Shown here: positions 15,313 through 25,155 of the stretch, piece after piece | Numbering within the stretch: position 1 is the first letter of the stretch | Layout: each line of letters begins with the position of its first letter | DNA from: Aestuariivita sp. | GTDB lineage: Bacteria > Pseudomonadota > Alphaproteobacteria > Rhodobacterales > Rhodobacteraceae | Assembly (NCBI RefSeq): GCF_021404545.1 | Contig: NZ_JAAWWD010000035.1 | Location: forward strand, 62,001 to 126,000 | DNA: 64,000 bases | Direction: 5' to 3' | The notes under the pieces: model-generated | Told to the model about the DNA's origin: nothing | Seen by the model: only the letters and a program-made list of their open reading frames with translations | The model's database searches: none | Made by a program: the position numbers and the translations under genes

Positions 15313-17666
15313 CAATGCCCGAAGACACCGACATCACGCTCCAGGTCAAAGGGGTATCGGGCGGCTATGGCCATGTTCCGATCCTGCACGGTCTGGAGTT
15401 CAGCGTCGCCGCGAACGAGATCGTGGGCGTGCTGGGCCATAACGGCATGGGCAAGACCACCCTCTTGAAAACCATTATGGGGTTTTTGCCCGCGACCTCC
15501 GGCTCGGTCCGGCTGCACGGAACCGACATCACCCGCATGTCACCCTATGAGCGCGCGCGCGAAGGGATCGGATACGTCCCCCAGGGGCGCGGGATCTTTC
15601 CGCAGCTCAGTGTGCGCGACAATCTCCGCTTTGCCTGGCAGGATTATTCGGGGGGAAGCGAAGATGACGTGATCGAGGCGATCCTGGCTGATTTTCCCCG
15701 GCTGAAACCTCTGCTGGGACGCGAGGGTGGCGCGCTTTCGGGCGGAGAACAGCAATTGCTGGCGCTGGCGCGCGCGCTGATGGGCGATCCGGAGTTTCTG
15801 TTGCTGGATGAACCGACAGAGGGCATCCAGCCCTCGATCATCGAAGAGATGGCAGAAACGCTGCTCAGAATGCGTGCGGCGCGCGGCCTTTCGATCCTGC
15901 TGGTCGAACAGAATTTCGATTTCATCGCGGACCTGTCGGATCGGGTTCTGGTGCTGGAACGTGGACGCCTCACCGGCGAGTTGAACCGCGCCGAGCTGAC
16001 CGATCAGGCCAAGATCGACCAGTTTCTGGGATTTGGCGCGGCGCGCAGCACGCGTGGAGGCCCCGCACAGGCCGCAAAGCCACTCTCTCAAACACATGTA
16101 ACGGCGGAACGGGCCCGGCCCACAGAAGCCCCAGCCCCCCTGACGGTGACCAATATGACGATCAAGCGCCCGACACCTTCGCAGATGCGCGCCATGGCCG
16201 AGCGGTTCGGCATGAACCTGACCGACGCGGAACTGGCCGAGTTTGCCGAAATCATGGAACCATACATCCAGGTCTATGACCGGCTCGATGCGACGCCCGA
16301 CAATCTGCCCGCCGTTCGCTACCCCCGCTCACCGGGCTATTTCCCGGATCTCAGCGAGAACCCGTTGAACGCGTGGTATGTCAAGACCGAGATCCGCGGC
16401 GCACCGGACGGACCGCTCAGAGGCAAGCGGATTGCCATCAAGGATACTGTCTGCCTGGCGGGTGTGCCGATGATGAACGGTTCGTCGATCATGGAAGGGT
16501 TCACGCCCGAGATCGATGCCACCATCGTCACCCGGATGCTGGATGCGGGTGCCGTGATCGCGGGCAAGGCCCATTGCGAGAACTTTTGCCTTTCGGGTGG
16601 CTCGCATACCAATGCGAAGGGGCCGATCCACAACCCCTGGAAACACGGCTATTCGGCGGGCGGATCCTCGGGCGGGTCGGCGGCGCTTGTCGCGGCAGGC
16701 GAGGTCGACATGGCCATCGCAGGCGATCAGGGTGGGTCAATCCGGATCCCGTCCTCCAACTGCGGGACCTATGGGATGAAGGCCACGCACGGGCTGGTGC
16801 CCTATACCGGTGTGATGCCGATCGAGCAGACCATCGACCATGTTGGGCCGGTCAGCAATACGGTGGCCGACAACGCGCTGCTGCTGGAGGTTCTGGCGGG
16901 CGAAGACGGCCTGGATCCGCGACAATACAAGCCCAAGGTCTACCGCTATACCGAAGCGCTGGGCCGCGGCGCGCAGGGGTTGCGCATCGGTGTGTTGAAA
17001 GAGGGGTTCGCCCGGCCCGAAAGCGAGCCGGACGTGGATCAGAAGGTTCAGGCCGCCGCCGAGCGGTTCCGCGAATTGGGCGCCCGGGTCGAAGAGGTCT
17101 CGGTGCCCGAGCATTTCCTGGCCGCCGATTGCTGGACTGCAATCACGCTCGAAGGACTTCAGGATCATATGATGCACGGCAATTCGGCGGGCACCAATTA
17201 CCGCGGTCTGTTCCTGCCGTCGATGATCGACCACATGGCGCAATGGCGCAACCGCGCCGATGAGCTGAGCCATTCGCTGAAAGTCTGCATGTTCATCGGC
17301 GAGTTCTTTCAGGAACAATACCGGGGCCGTTTTTACGGAAAGGCACAGAACCTGATGCGCAAGGCCAATGCCGCTTATCTGGCCGCGCTTCAGCACTATG
17401 ATCTGCTGCTTTTGCCGACATTGCCGATGAAGGCCCAGAAGATTCCCGATCCCGGTTGTTCGATCACCGAATATGTCCATCGCGCTTTTGAAATGGTCGG
17501 CAACACCACGCCTTTCAACGGTGGCCTGCCTGCGATGAACGTTCCATGCGGTCTATCTGAAGGCCTGCCTATTGGCATGATGCTGGTTGGTCCCCATTAT
17601 GGGGAGTTGAAGATCTATCAGGCGGCACATGCTTTTGAGCAAAGCGGCGATTGGCGTGCCATGTAG
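15309..17666 (+). CDS. Fusion of LivF/UrtE-type ABC ATPase and amidase-signature hydrolase
   Basis: A single 785-residue open frame with two complete enzymes. Residues 1-242 are the second importer ATPase: Walker A GHNGMGKT 43-50, signature LSGGE 143-147, Walker B LLLDEPT 164-170. Residues about 243-285 are a Pro/Ala/Thr-rich linker. Residues about 286-785 are an amidase-signature enzyme with triad Lys378 (IAIKDT), cis-Ser453 (GGSSGG) and nucleophile Ser477 (GGSIR). Such enzymes hydrolyse amides to acid plus ammonia. No stop or frameshift separates the halves. An internal ATG at 16155 (codon 283) lies at the domain border but lacks a clear ribosome-binding site, so separate production of the amidase is possible but unsupported. 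The fusion would place the hydrolase on the cytoplasmic face of the importer. Confidence 0.85.
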   Translation: MTMPEDTDITLQVKGVSGGYGHVPILHGLEFSVAANEIVGVLGHNGMGKTTLLKTIMGFLPATSGSVRLHGTDITRMSPYERAREGIGYVPQGRGIFPQLSVRDNLRFAWQDYSGGSEDDVIEAILADFPRLKPLLGREGGALSGGEQQLLALARALMGDPEFLLLDEPTEGIQPSIIEEMAETLLRMRAARGLSILLVEQNFDFIADLSDRVLVLERGRLTGELNRAELTDQAKIDQFLGFGAARSTRGGPAQAAKPLSQTHVTAERARPTEAPAPLTVTNMTIKRPTPSQMRAMAERFGMNLTDAELAEFAEIMEPYIQVYDRLDATPDNLPAVRYPRSPGYFPDLSENPLNAWYVKTEIRGAPDGPLRGKRIAIKDTVCLAGVPMMNGSSIMEGFTPEIDATIVTRMLDAGAVIAGKAHCENFCLSGGSHTNAKGPIHNPWKHGYSAGGSSGGSAALVAAGEVDMAIAGDQGGSIRIPSSNCGTYGMKATHGLVPYTGVMPIEQTIDHVGPVSNTVADNALLLEVLAGEDGLDPRQYKPKVYRYTEALGRGAQGLRIGVLKEGFARPESEPDVDQKVQAAAERFRELGARVEEVSVPEHFLAADCWTAITLEGLQDHMMHGNSAGTNYRGLFLPSMIDHMAQWRNRADELSHSLKVCMFIGEFFQEQYRGRFYGKAQNLMRKANAAYLAALQHYDLLLLPTLPMKAQKIPDPGCSITEYVHRAFEMVGNTTPFNGGLPAMNVPCGLSEGLPIGMMLVGPHYGELKIYQAAHAFEQSGDWRAM

Positions 17667-17676
17667 GGGGGTGAGG

Positions 17677-19434
17677 ATGAGTATTCTGAATGAAAGCCTT
17701 GCGGATCGGGTGTCCGGTTTTGGGCAGAGGAATGAAACGGCAGAGCAGGATCTGCGTCCGCAGGACGGCAAATCCTATGTCCGGGGCCCGACCTCTCCGC
17801 CGCTGATCTATGCGACGATCCCGCAATTGCTGCGCGACGCGGTCTCGCGCTATGGCCCGCGGGACGCTGCGATCTTTTCCGAACAGAATATCCGTATGAG
17901 CTATTACGATTTGGATCGCGCGGTCGATCAGCTCGCCTCGGGCCTTTTGGCGCTGGGTCTGGCCAAGGGAGACAGGGTGGGCATCTGGTCGCCGAACCGG
18001 CAGGAATGGGTGCTGACCCAGTTCGCCACTGCGCGGATTGGCGTCATTCTGGTGAATATCAACCCCGCCTATCGTACGGTCGAGCTGGAATATGCGATCA
18101 ACAAGGTTGGCTGCAAAGCCCTGATCTTGGCGCCCGCGTTCAAATCCTCCAACTATCTCGACATGATCCGCAGCCTTGCGCCTGAATTGGATCGCGATGA
18201 ACCAGGCGCGCTGAATGCCGCCAAGTTGCCCAGCCTCAAAAGCGTCGTTGTGCTGGGGGACAATCCCGCGCCGGGCACGCTCAGCTTTGAAGCGCTCTGC
18301 CAGCTTGGCGGACCGGCCCAGCAATTGCGCCTGCCCGACATCGACAAGACCCTGTCGCCGGACGATGCGATCAATATCCAGTTCACCTCTGGCACGACGG
18401 GGCATCCCAAGGGCGCCACGCTCTCACATTACAACATCGTCAACAATGCGCGTTACGTGACCGACCGCATCGCCCTGACCGACGAGGATCGGCTGGCGGT
18501 TCCGGTGCCGCTCTATCATTGCTTTGGAATGGTGATGGGTGTTCTGGGCGCGGTCAGCAAAGGCGCCGCGCTTATCTTCCCGGGCGAGGCTTTCGATCCC
18601 GCCCAAACGCTTGACGTCCTGGAGCAGGAAAAATGCACTGCCCTTTACGGTGTACCGACGATGTTCGTGGCGATGCTGCAAGAGCTGGACCAGCACCCCC
18701 GTAACCTGTCGCGGATGCGCACCGGCATCATGGCAGGCGCCCCCTGCCCGGTCGAGGTGATGCGGCGGGTGACGTGCGATATGCACATGGATCAGGTCAC
18801 GATCTGCTACGGGATGACGGAAACCTCGCCTGTGTCGTTTCAAAGCTTTGTCGACGATCCCACCGACAAGCGGTGCGAGACGGTCGGGCGGGTGCATCCC
18901 CACCTTGAGGTCAAGATCATCGACAGCGAAGGACGCATCGTGCCCGCAGGCGAACAGGGCGAGCTTTGCACACGCGGCTATTCGGTGATGAAGGGCTATT
19001 GGGATGACGACGAGAGAACCGCGGACAGTATCCGGGACGGATGGAAGCACACCGGCGATCTCGCCATTCTGGACGCCGAGGGGTTCTGTACGATCACAGG
19101 CCGGGTCAAGGACATGATCATTCGCGGGGGAGAGAATATCTATCCGCGCGAGATCGAAGAGTTTCTGTTCAATCATCCCGATGTCAGCGAAGTGCAGGTC
19201 TTTGGCATCCCCGACCCGAAATTCGGGGAGGAGGTCTGCGCATGGGTGATTCCGAAACCCGGCACGACGCCCAGCGCCGAAGATCTGCGCGAGTTCTGTC
19301 AGGGGCGCATCGCACATTTCAAGGTGCCTCGACATTTCCGCATTGTCGATACCTTGCCAATGACGATCACCGGCAAGCCGCAGAAATTCGTGATGCGCGA
19401 TGAGATGGTCGAATATCTCTCAAGCCAAACCTGA
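17677..19434 (+). CDS. AMP-forming acyl-CoA ligase
   Basis: A 585-residue ANL-superfamily enzyme that activates a carboxylic acid with ATP and joins it to CoA. Motifs are [16 protein letters not shown] (A3), YGMTETSP (A5), the hinge region [19 protein letters not shown] (A8), and the catalytic lysine in [14 protein letters not shown] near the C-terminus. The ATG lies 10 bases after the fusion gene, with a GGGGGGTGAGG ribosome-binding region, so it is the last gene of the importer operon. Together they suggest that the acid released by the amidase is converted to its CoA ester. Chain length or aromatic specificity cannot be read. The frame is open upstream to 17629 inside the fusion gene. Confidence 0.85.
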   Translation: MSILNESLADRVSGFGQRNETAEQDLRPQDGKSYVRGPTSPPLIYATIPQLLRDAVSRYGPRDAAIFSEQNIRMSYYDLDRAVDQLASGLLALGLAKGDRVGIWSPNRQEWVLTQFATARIGVILVNINPAYRTVELEYAINKVGCKALILAPAFKSSNYLDMIRSLAPELDRDEPGALNAAKLPSLKSVVVLGDNPAPGTLSFEALCQLGGPAQQLRLPDIDKTLSPDDAINIQFTSGTTGHPKGATLSHYNIVNNARYVTDRIALTDEDRLAVPVPLYHCFGMVMGVLGAVSKGAALIFPGEAFDPAQTLDVLEQEKCTALYGVPTMFVAMLQELDQHPRNLSRMRTGIMAGAPCPVEVMRRVTCDMHMDQVTICYGMTETSPVSFQSFVDDPTDKRCETVGRVHPHLEVKIIDSEGRIVPAGEQGELCTRGYSVMKGYWDDDERTADSIRDGWKHTGDLAILDAEGFCTITGRVKDMIIRGGENIYPREIEEFLFNHPDVSEVQVFGIPDPKFGEEVCAWVIPKPGTTPSAEDLREFCQGRIAHFKVPRHFRIVDTLPMTITGKPQKFVMRDEMVEYLSSQT

Positions 19435-19555
19435 GGGGCACCTGCCCGTTACCAAGCGTGCTCCACCCCTCTCAATGGGCGGCGTGGGGGCATGCGCGTC
19501 GGCCCGATGCCCGATCACCGCCATCTGAGCCAGACGCCGCACGACGGGCGGGCGT

Positions 19556-20185
19556 TCAGGCCTGTGCACTCGGGCGGGCCGCGATGCGATCGAACCAGTC
19601 TTGCGAGGCGGTATGGCCTTCGGGAATGCGCAGCTTCACGATCCGGGCGAAATCGACAAACACATAGCCTGTGAGATCGGCCAGTGAAAAGCTGTCGCCT
19701 GCCAGAAATCGGCTTTCCGACAAGCGTTCTTCGAGAAGATCGAAAAAGACGCCCAGCCGCGCCCGGCCCCGTTCGGCCAGTTCCGGGATCTGCGCATAAG
19801 GCACAGGGCCGGGCAACGCGCGATCCTTCATCGCGGGCGAGCTGTTGCGCAGCGCCTCGGCCACCGGCAATCCGCCCTGATGCTCGCAAATCGCGGTCCA
19901 CATCCAGATCAGTCCGGTCTCGTCCGGGGTCCGTCCGATCAGCGGCGGTTCGGGGTGGCGCGCCTCAAGATAGGCCGCGATGCCCAGGTTTTCGGTCAGA
20001 ACATTGCCGTCATCGGTCACCAGAACGGGCACCGTACCGCGCGGATTGAGCGCCAGGAACTCCGCCCCCAGATGTTCGCCCGTGCGCAGGTCGATCTGGC
20101 GGGTCTCGACCGTGATCCCCTTTTCGGCGATGAACATGCGTGCGCGGCGTGGGCTGGGCGCGGTGGCGCAATCGTAAAAGATCAT
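19556..20185 (-). CDS. Glutathione S-transferase family protein
   Basis: A 209-residue GST. The N-terminal thioredoxin-like domain starts MIFYDCATAPSPRRARMFI and contains NPRGTVPVLV with the cis-proline, then the glutathione-binding LTENLGIAAYLE. The C-terminal domain has the FLAGDSFSLADLTGYVF hydrophobic-staple and Asp motif. It stands alone, convergent with the acyl-CoA ligase gene. Substrate unknown. Confidence 0.85.
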   Translation of the reverse strand: MIFYDCATAPSPRRARMFIAEKGITVETRQIDLRTGEHLGAEFLALNPRGTVPVLVTDDGNVLTENLGIAAYLEARHPEPPLIGRTPDETGLIWMWTAICEHQGGLPVAEALRNSSPAMKDRALPGPVPYAQIPELAERGRARLGVFFDLLEERLSESRFLAGDSFSLADLTGYVFVDFARIVKLRIPEGHTASQDWFDRIAARPSAQA

Positions 20186-20250
20186 TGGTTTCCCCCCTCC
20201 GGTTCAGTCCCGCCGACATGACCCGTCATAGCGCGTGAACGCAACCCGGT

Positions 20251-20901
20251 TCACGGCCTCAGCACCCCTGCGGCGGAAAGGACCAGCGCGCTGGGATACC
20301 ACATCTCACCGCTGCCCGATTGCAACGTGCGGATGGCAAAGGCCGGATCGACACCGCGATTGATCATGTAAAGCAGATGGTCATAAACCTCTCTCTGCGT
20401 ATCCTCGAAGAGCCACGCGCCCATATCGTAAGGTGTCGACCACCCCAGATTGCCGCGGTCCCGCTCAAACATCTCCGCGATGCTGGCTGCATTCAGGGTA
20501 AAGCGGTGAAATCCGATATCCGCGCCAGGTGCCAGGCTGCGCGATCGACCGGCCAGAAACATGATCGTGCATGAGCTTTCGCAGACCGTATCCACGCGGG
20601 TGTCCAACCCGCGTGCAAGAATGATCTGCGCCAGGTCACGGGCCACCCCGACAGACCCGCCATTGGATGTCATGCGGACCTCCGACACGTCAGGGTTCGC
20701 CGCGAGAAGGGCACGGAAGACCGCTATGTCCTTGGCCAGCATCTCCTGTCGGTCCGGGGCGCCATGGGTCGTGTCATAAATCAGAGCGGTGCCTTCGACC
20801 CGAACCCTTGAGTGTTTCTCGGTCGCGCTGGGGCTGGAGTGATCCGCCACGCCGGGTCCGGTGCAAAGGACCAGAGCCAGACAGGCGGACCAAAACCGCA
20901 T
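20251..20901 (-). CDS. Exported protein with ClpP/crotonase-like fold
   Basis: A 216-residue protein with a signal peptide (WSACLALVLCTGPGVADH). TSNGGSVGVARDLAQIILARGL followed by CESSCTIMFLAG resembles the glycine-rich loop and active-serine helix of ClpP-fold serine peptidases, as in the predicted periplasmic proteins grouped as COG3904. The serine in CESSC sits where the ClpP nucleophile would be. Its start lies 3 bases after the metK stop, so it should be on the metK transcript and share its riboswitch. Peptidase activity is unproven. Confidence 0.65.
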   Translation of the reverse strand: MRFWSACLALVLCTGPGVADHSSPSATEKHSRVRVEGTALIYDTTHGAPDRQEMLAKDIAVFRALLAANPDVSEVRMTSNGGSVGVARDLAQIILARGLDTRVDTVCESSCTIMFLAGRSRSLAPGADIGFHRFTLNAASIAEMFERDRGNLGWSTPYDMGAWLFEDTQREVYDHLLYMINRGVDPAFAIRTLQSGSGEMWYPSALVLSAAGVLRP

Positions 20902-20904
20902 CGC

Positions 20905-22086
20905 TCAGACAGCGTTTCTGAGCGCCTCGGCCAAATCGGTGCGTTCCCATGAAAAGCCGCCATCGGCCTCCGGCTCACGGCCAAAATGGCCATAGGCGGC
21001 AGTGCGCTGATAAATCGGCTTATTCAGTCCCAGATGTTCGCGAATGCCCCGCGGGCTCAGATCCATGACCTGACTGACAGCGCGTTCGATATCAACCGGC
21101 GCAATCTCTCCGGTGCCATGTGTGTCGGCATAGATCGACAGGGGCTTTGACACGCCAATGGCATAGCTGAGCTGAATGGTGCACCGGTCAGCCATGCCGG
21201 CGGCGACAACGTTCTTGGCAAGATAACGGGCCGCATAAGCGGCGGAGCGGTCAACCTTTGTCGGATCCTTGCCCGAGAACGCACCGCCGCCATGAGGGGC
21301 CGCGCCGCCATAGGTGTCCACGATGATCTTGCGCCCGGTCAGCCCCGCATCGCCGTCGGGGCCGCCGATCACGAACTTACCCGTCGGGTTCACGTGCCAT
21401 TCGGTGTCCGCCGTCAGCCAGCCGTCCGGCAGCACTTCGGTGATGTAAGGCGCCACGATCTGCCGGATATCTTCAGAGGTCAAATCCTCATCCAGGTGCT
21501 GTGTCGACAGCACGACCGAGCTGATGCGCACCGGTTTTCCATTCTCATACACCACCGAGAGCTGCGACTTTGCATCCGGACCCAGGGCGGGTTCGGTGCC
21601 GTCTTTGCGCACCTCGGCGAGACGTCTCAGGATCGCGTGCGAATACTGAATCGGCGCAGGCATCAATGCAGGCGTTTCAGTCGTTGCATAGCCGAACATG
21701 ATCCCCTGATCGCCGGCCCCTTCGTCTTTGTTATTGGCCGCATCCACGCCTTGGGCGATATGGGCGGATTGCTCATGCAGCAGGTTGGTGATTTCGCAGG
21801 TCCGCCAATGAAACTTGTCCTGCTCATAGCCGATGTCCCGGATACAGTCTCGCGCGATCTGGTCGATCCGGTGCATGTATTCATGCAGCTTTTCCTGATC
21901 GCTCAGGCCCACTTCACCTCCGATGACAACGCGATTTGTCGTGGCAAGGGTCTCGGCCGCGACCCGGGCCTCGGGCTCTTCGGACAAAAAGGCATCCAGG
22001 ACGGCATCCGAGATGCGGTCGCATACTTTGTCGGGATGGCCCTCGGAAACGGATTCCGAGGTAAACGTATAGTTATTGCGGGCCAT
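20905..22086 (-). CDS. metK: S-adenosylmethionine synthetase
   Basis: A 393-residue methionine adenosyltransferase, making S-adenosylmethionine from methionine and ATP in the cytoplasm. It starts [20 protein letters not shown], has GEIGLSD-like [22 protein letters not shown] (the GAGDQG signature) and [19 protein letters not shown] (the phosphate-binding P-loop). Length is normal. A SAM/SAH riboswitch covers its ribosome-binding site. Near-adjacent downstream gene: the exported ClpP-fold protein. Confidence 0.97.
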   Translation of the reverse strand: MARNNYTFTSESVSEGHPDKVCDRISDAVLDAFLSEEPEARVAAETLATTNRVVIGGEVGLSDQEKLHEYMHRIDQIARDCIRDIGYEQDKFHWRTCEITNLLHEQSAHIAQGVDAANNKDEGAGDQGIMFGYATTETPALMPAPIQYSHAILRRLAEVRKDGTEPALGPDAKSQLSVVYENGKPVRISSVVLSTQHLDEDLTSEDIRQIVAPYITEVLPDGWLTADTEWHVNPTGKFVIGGPDGDAGLTGRKIIVDTYGGAAPHGGGAFSGKDPTKVDRSAAYAARYLAKNVVAAGMADRCTIQLSYAIGVSKPLSIYADTHGTGEIAPVDIERAVSQVMDLSPRGIREHLGLNKPIYQRTAAYGHFGREPEADGGFSWERTDLAEALRNAV

Positions 22087-22091
22087 GAAAG

Positions 22092-22140
22092 TGCTCCATT
22101 GGTGTTTCCTTCCTCACGCCAGGAAGCCGTTGTGAGGGAT
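22092..22140 (-). promoter_or_regulatory. SAM/SAH riboswitch controlling metK
   Basis: On the minus strand the metK leader reads CCTCACAACGGCTTCC, TGGCGTGAGG, a short A-rich linker, then AATGGAGCA just before the start codon. This matches the conserved core (ACAACGGCTTCCTGGCGT between TCAC/GTGA-type stem strands) and the GGAGCA 3' element of the SAM/SAH riboswitch, known upstream of metK in Rhodobacterales. The stem is CCTCAC with GTGAGG. Ligand binding is expected to form a pseudoknot that hides the GGAG ribosome-binding site, lowering translation of metK when SAM is high. Confidence 0.88.
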
Positions 22141-22181
22141 ATCCGATCCGAGTTACGCGTGGCCTGCTCTGGGGTCAATCG

Positions 22182-23669
22182 CTATTTGCCTGTGCGACCG
22201 GCTGAACCCCGGCCAAAGAGACTCAAACTTACCAGAATCAGGATCGCCAAGACCGGCAAATCGCCGGTGCGGGCATATAGCGAGGGCGATAACGGTCGGG
22301 GCAGTGCCGCATCAACATATCCAGCCTCACCCAGCGGAATACTGGAGATCAGTCGGCCATAAGGATCAATCATCGCCGAGATGCCGGTATTGGCCACCCG
22401 GATCATTGGCAGCCCTTGTTCGATGGCGCGCATCCGCGCCTGGGCGAGATGCTGATAGGGGCCGGAGCGGTCTCCGAACCAGGCGTCATTGGTAATCTGG
22501 ATCAGAACATCGGCGCGATCCCCTGAGGATGTCGCGTGTTGCGGGAAAACGGCCTCGTAACAGATCAACGGCAGCGCTTTGCCAAGTGGCCCCAGATCCA
22601 TCAGCCGCGGACCCGGTCCTGCGCTGAACCCCTGTCCCTCGCGTGCGGCAAACCCGTGCAAACCGAACCGCGCGGCCAGATCCCCAAGCGGGATGTACTC
22701 ACCGAACGGCACGAGATGATGCTTGTCATAGATCTCCGCCGGGGCGCCGTCGCGCAACAGAACCGCAGCGTTATAGAGCCGCCGGTCGTCGCGGCGCTGA
22801 ACACCGGCAATCACCGGAACGCCCGGCGCGGCGGCAGCGATCCGATCCAGGATCGGACCGGCATAGGCAAGAAGCGTCGGGATCGAGGTTTCGGGCCAGA
22901 CGATCAGATCCGGTGCCGGTTGGACCGCCGAGAATCCCAGCTTGCGGTCGAGAAAGTCAGGGATCCTCTCGGGATCCCATTTCTGGTCCTGTGGGGCATT
23001 GGGCTGAACCAGCCGAACGGTGGCATCGCGCAAAGCGGGTTCGGGCAGCCCGATCTGCAAACCGATGCCAGCGGCAACGAAAAAGCCAACCGCCGCCGGT
23101 CCGGAAATGCGCCTCATCCACCCCCCGCTCAACAGATGACTGAAGGCCAAACCGCATAGAAGGGTGATTACGCCCAAGCCATGCGGTCCGATCCACGCCA
23201 GCATCAGGTCCGGCCCAACGCCCACCCAGATCTGCGCGACCCCGCCCCAGGGAAATCCCGTCAGCAGATAGGCGCGCGCCAGTTCCGCCAGACCGAGCAT
23301 CGCAATCAATGCCAGGCCGGGCAGCCGCCGCGCGGCAAAGGCCAGACGGAATGCGCCCGCCCAGAAGAGAGCCAGCCCCGCAGCCAGCAAGACCAGCGCA
23401 AAAGGCGCCATCCAGCCATGGATCTCCGGCTCTACAAGGAACGGCTCGACTATCCACAAGAGCGCAACGCCGAAATACCCGGTACCAAAGGCCCATCCGG
23501 TAAAAAGCGCCTGTCGCCCTGTCTCTGCCCGCGCATAGAGGCCGCAGGCAATCGCAAGCGCCAGCACCGTCGCAGGCCAAAGACCGTATGGCGCCAGACC
23601 CAGCGCCCCGACCGCACCCGCGATCAGCGCCAGCCCCACGCGCCTGCGCGGCCCGGTCTGGATGATCAT
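22182..23669 (-). CDS. lnt: Apolipoprotein N-acyltransferase
   Basis: A 495-residue inner-membrane enzyme that adds the third acyl chain to lipoproteins. Several hydrophobic segments in the first 200 residues are followed by a nitrilase-type domain with the Glu-Lys-Cys triad visible as WPETSIPTLL, YDKHHLVPFGEYIP and LICYEAVFP. The GDRSGPYQHLAQARMRAIE stretch is typical. Its ATG overlaps the corC stop by 4 bases. Confidence 0.95.
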   Translation of the reverse strand: MIIQTGPRRRVGLALIAGAVGALGLAPYGLWPATVLALAIACGLYARAETGRQALFTGWAFGTGYFGVALLWIVEPFLVEPEIHGWMAPFALVLLAAGLALFWAGAFRLAFAARRLPGLALIAMLGLAELARAYLLTGFPWGGVAQIWVGVGPDLMLAWIGPHGLGVITLLCGLAFSHLLSGGWMRRISGPAAVGFFVAAGIGLQIGLPEPALRDATVRLVQPNAPQDQKWDPERIPDFLDRKLGFSAVQPAPDLIVWPETSIPTLLAYAGPILDRIAAAAPGVPVIAGVQRRDDRRLYNAAVLLRDGAPAEIYDKHHLVPFGEYIPLGDLAARFGLHGFAAREGQGFSAGPGPRLMDLGPLGKALPLICYEAVFPQHATSSGDRADVLIQITNDAWFGDRSGPYQHLAQARMRAIEQGLPMIRVANTGISAMIDPYGRLISSIPLGEAGYVDAALPRPLSPSLYARTGDLPVLAILILVSLSLFGRGSAGRTGK

Positions 23670-24544
23670 CCAGCCGTGCCTGCGATCCGGACCCGCAGCC
23701 GTTTGATCCGGCGCGGATCGGCATCGATGACCTCGAATTCCGGCCCATCGGGATGCACCACAACCTCACCGCGCGCAGGCACCCGGCCCGACAGCATGAA
23801 GACCAGCCCCCCGAGGGTGTCGATCTCCTCCTCGTCGACGGTGTCGTGATCGGTGAGCGACTGGCCGATTTCGCTCTCGAATTCGGTCAATGGGGTTTTG
23901 GCAAGTGCCATATAGCAGCCGGGTTTTTCCCGAACCCAGGTCTGATCCTCACCGATATCATGTTCATCCTCGATCTCGCCGATGACCTGTTCGATCAGAT
24001 CCTCGATTGTTACCAGACCGTCCACACCGCCATATTCGTCGATCACGAGCGCCATGTGCCGACGCTCGGCCTGCATCTTGGTCAGGAGAACCCCGATGGG
24101 CATTGACGGCGGCACAAAAAGCAGAGGACGCAACATGCCGTCGAGATTGAACGCCTTGCCTTTGCCGTTAAAGCCGTGTGTCAGGGCAAGGTCCTTGAGA
24201 TGGGCAAAGCCGATGGGCGTGTCCAGTGTTCCCTCATAGACCGGCAATCGAGACAGGCCGCTTTCGCGAAAGACATCGACCAGTTCCGTTTTGGTGATTG
24301 TGCTGGGGACCGCCACAATCTCTGCCTTGGGGATGGCCACATCTTCAATGCGCATCCGCCGCAGGTTGATCATGCCATGGGTTTGGTTTTCTACCGGGCT
24401 GGGCTCGATATTGATATTCGGCTTTTCGCTGCCGCCACTTGGACTCAAGGCACCAAGAATACGGCCCAAAAGCCCCGAGGAATTGTCCGTTTCATCGTTT
24501 TGCGCGCTGTGCGCCGCGTTAGAACTGCCTTCTTTGTCGCCCAT
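23666..24544 (-). CDS. CBS-domain protein of the CorC/YbeX (hemolysin-like) family
   Basis: A 292-residue cytoplasmic protein. Two CBS domains (about residues 65-185, including MRIEDVAIPKAEIVAVP and MALVIDEYGGVDGLVTIEDL) are followed by a CorC_HlyC transporter-associated domain (about 205-285) with DTLGGLVFMLSGRVPARGE. The start at 24544 is chosen for AGGACAA upstream; an in-frame ATG at 24598 would overlap ybeY. YbeX/CorC is linked to magnesium-cobalt efflux and ribosome metabolism, and it is regularly found between ybeY and lnt as here. Confidence 0.9.
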   Translation of the reverse strand: MGDKEGSSNAAHSAQNDETDNSSGLLGRILGALSPSGGSEKPNINIEPSPVENQTHGMINLRRMRIEDVAIPKAEIVAVPSTITKTELVDVFRESGLSRLPVYEGTLDTPIGFAHLKDLALTHGFNGKGKAFNLDGMLRPLLFVPPSMPIGVLLTKMQAERRHMALVIDEYGGVDGLVTIEDLIEQVIGEIEDEHDIGEDQTWVREKPGCYMALAKTPLTEFESEIGQSLTDHDTVDEEEIDTLGGLVFMLSGRVPARGEVVVHPDGPEFEVIDADPRRIKRLRVRIAGTAG

Positions 24545-24575
24545 TTGTCCTGTCCGAAAAGGGGGCAAGCCCCCG

Positions 24576-25079
24576 TCAATAATCCTTATATGGGTCATTT
24601 ATACCCAAGCTGCCAAGTATCTGCGCCTCTGTTTCTTCCATCAAAGTGGCATCCCGGTCACGAAGATGATCATATCCCAATAGATGCAACAGACCATGAA
24701 CGACCAAATGGGTGACATGGTCCGGCATGGATTTGCCAGCTTCCCGTGCTTCGGCGGCACAGGTGTCCCAGGAAATGGCGATGTCCCCAAGCGCGATCTC
24801 GCCGGTCTGAGCAGGTTGGGGCGGCCGGGGGCGGGCGCCATCAGACGGCGCGCCGCGTTCCTCGCTGGGCCAACTCAACACATTGGTGGGGACGGGTTTG
24901 TCGCGAAATTCCGTATTCAGCAGTGCGATGCGGGTATCGTCACAGGCCAGCAACGCAACCTCGGCGCAATCGGCGGCAACACCCAGATGTTCCAAGGTGG
25001 CCAAAACCGCGCGTCGGGCCAGCGGCTCCAGCGGCAGACCGGACCAACGGTCATCCTCGACAATGATTTCCAGCGGCAT
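24576..25079 (-). CDS. ybeY: Endoribonuclease YbeY
   Basis: A 167-residue metal-dependent RNase for 16S rRNA 3' maturation and ribosome quality control. The zinc motif HGLLHLLGYDH (H-x3-H-x5-H) is intact near the C-terminus. TNVLSWPSEE and GDIAISWDTC are conserved family segments. ATG 25079 with GAGG upstream is preferred to an open frame reaching 25220. It lies between phoH and corC, the usual order. Confidence 0.94.
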   Translation of the reverse strand: MPLEIIVEDDRWSGLPLEPLARRAVLATLEHLGVAADCAEVALLACDDTRIALLNTEFRDKPVPTNVLSWPSEERGAPSDGARPRPPQPAQTGEIALGDIAISWDTCAAEAREAGKSMPDHVTHLVVHGLLHLLGYDHLRDRDATLMEETEAQILGSLGINDPYKDY

Positions 25080-25155
25080 GGTGCGGACCTCAGTTTCGTG
25101 CAGGATCGCACCGGGCCCAAAAATATTTCTGCGACCCCTTGTTCGCGCCCCACGG

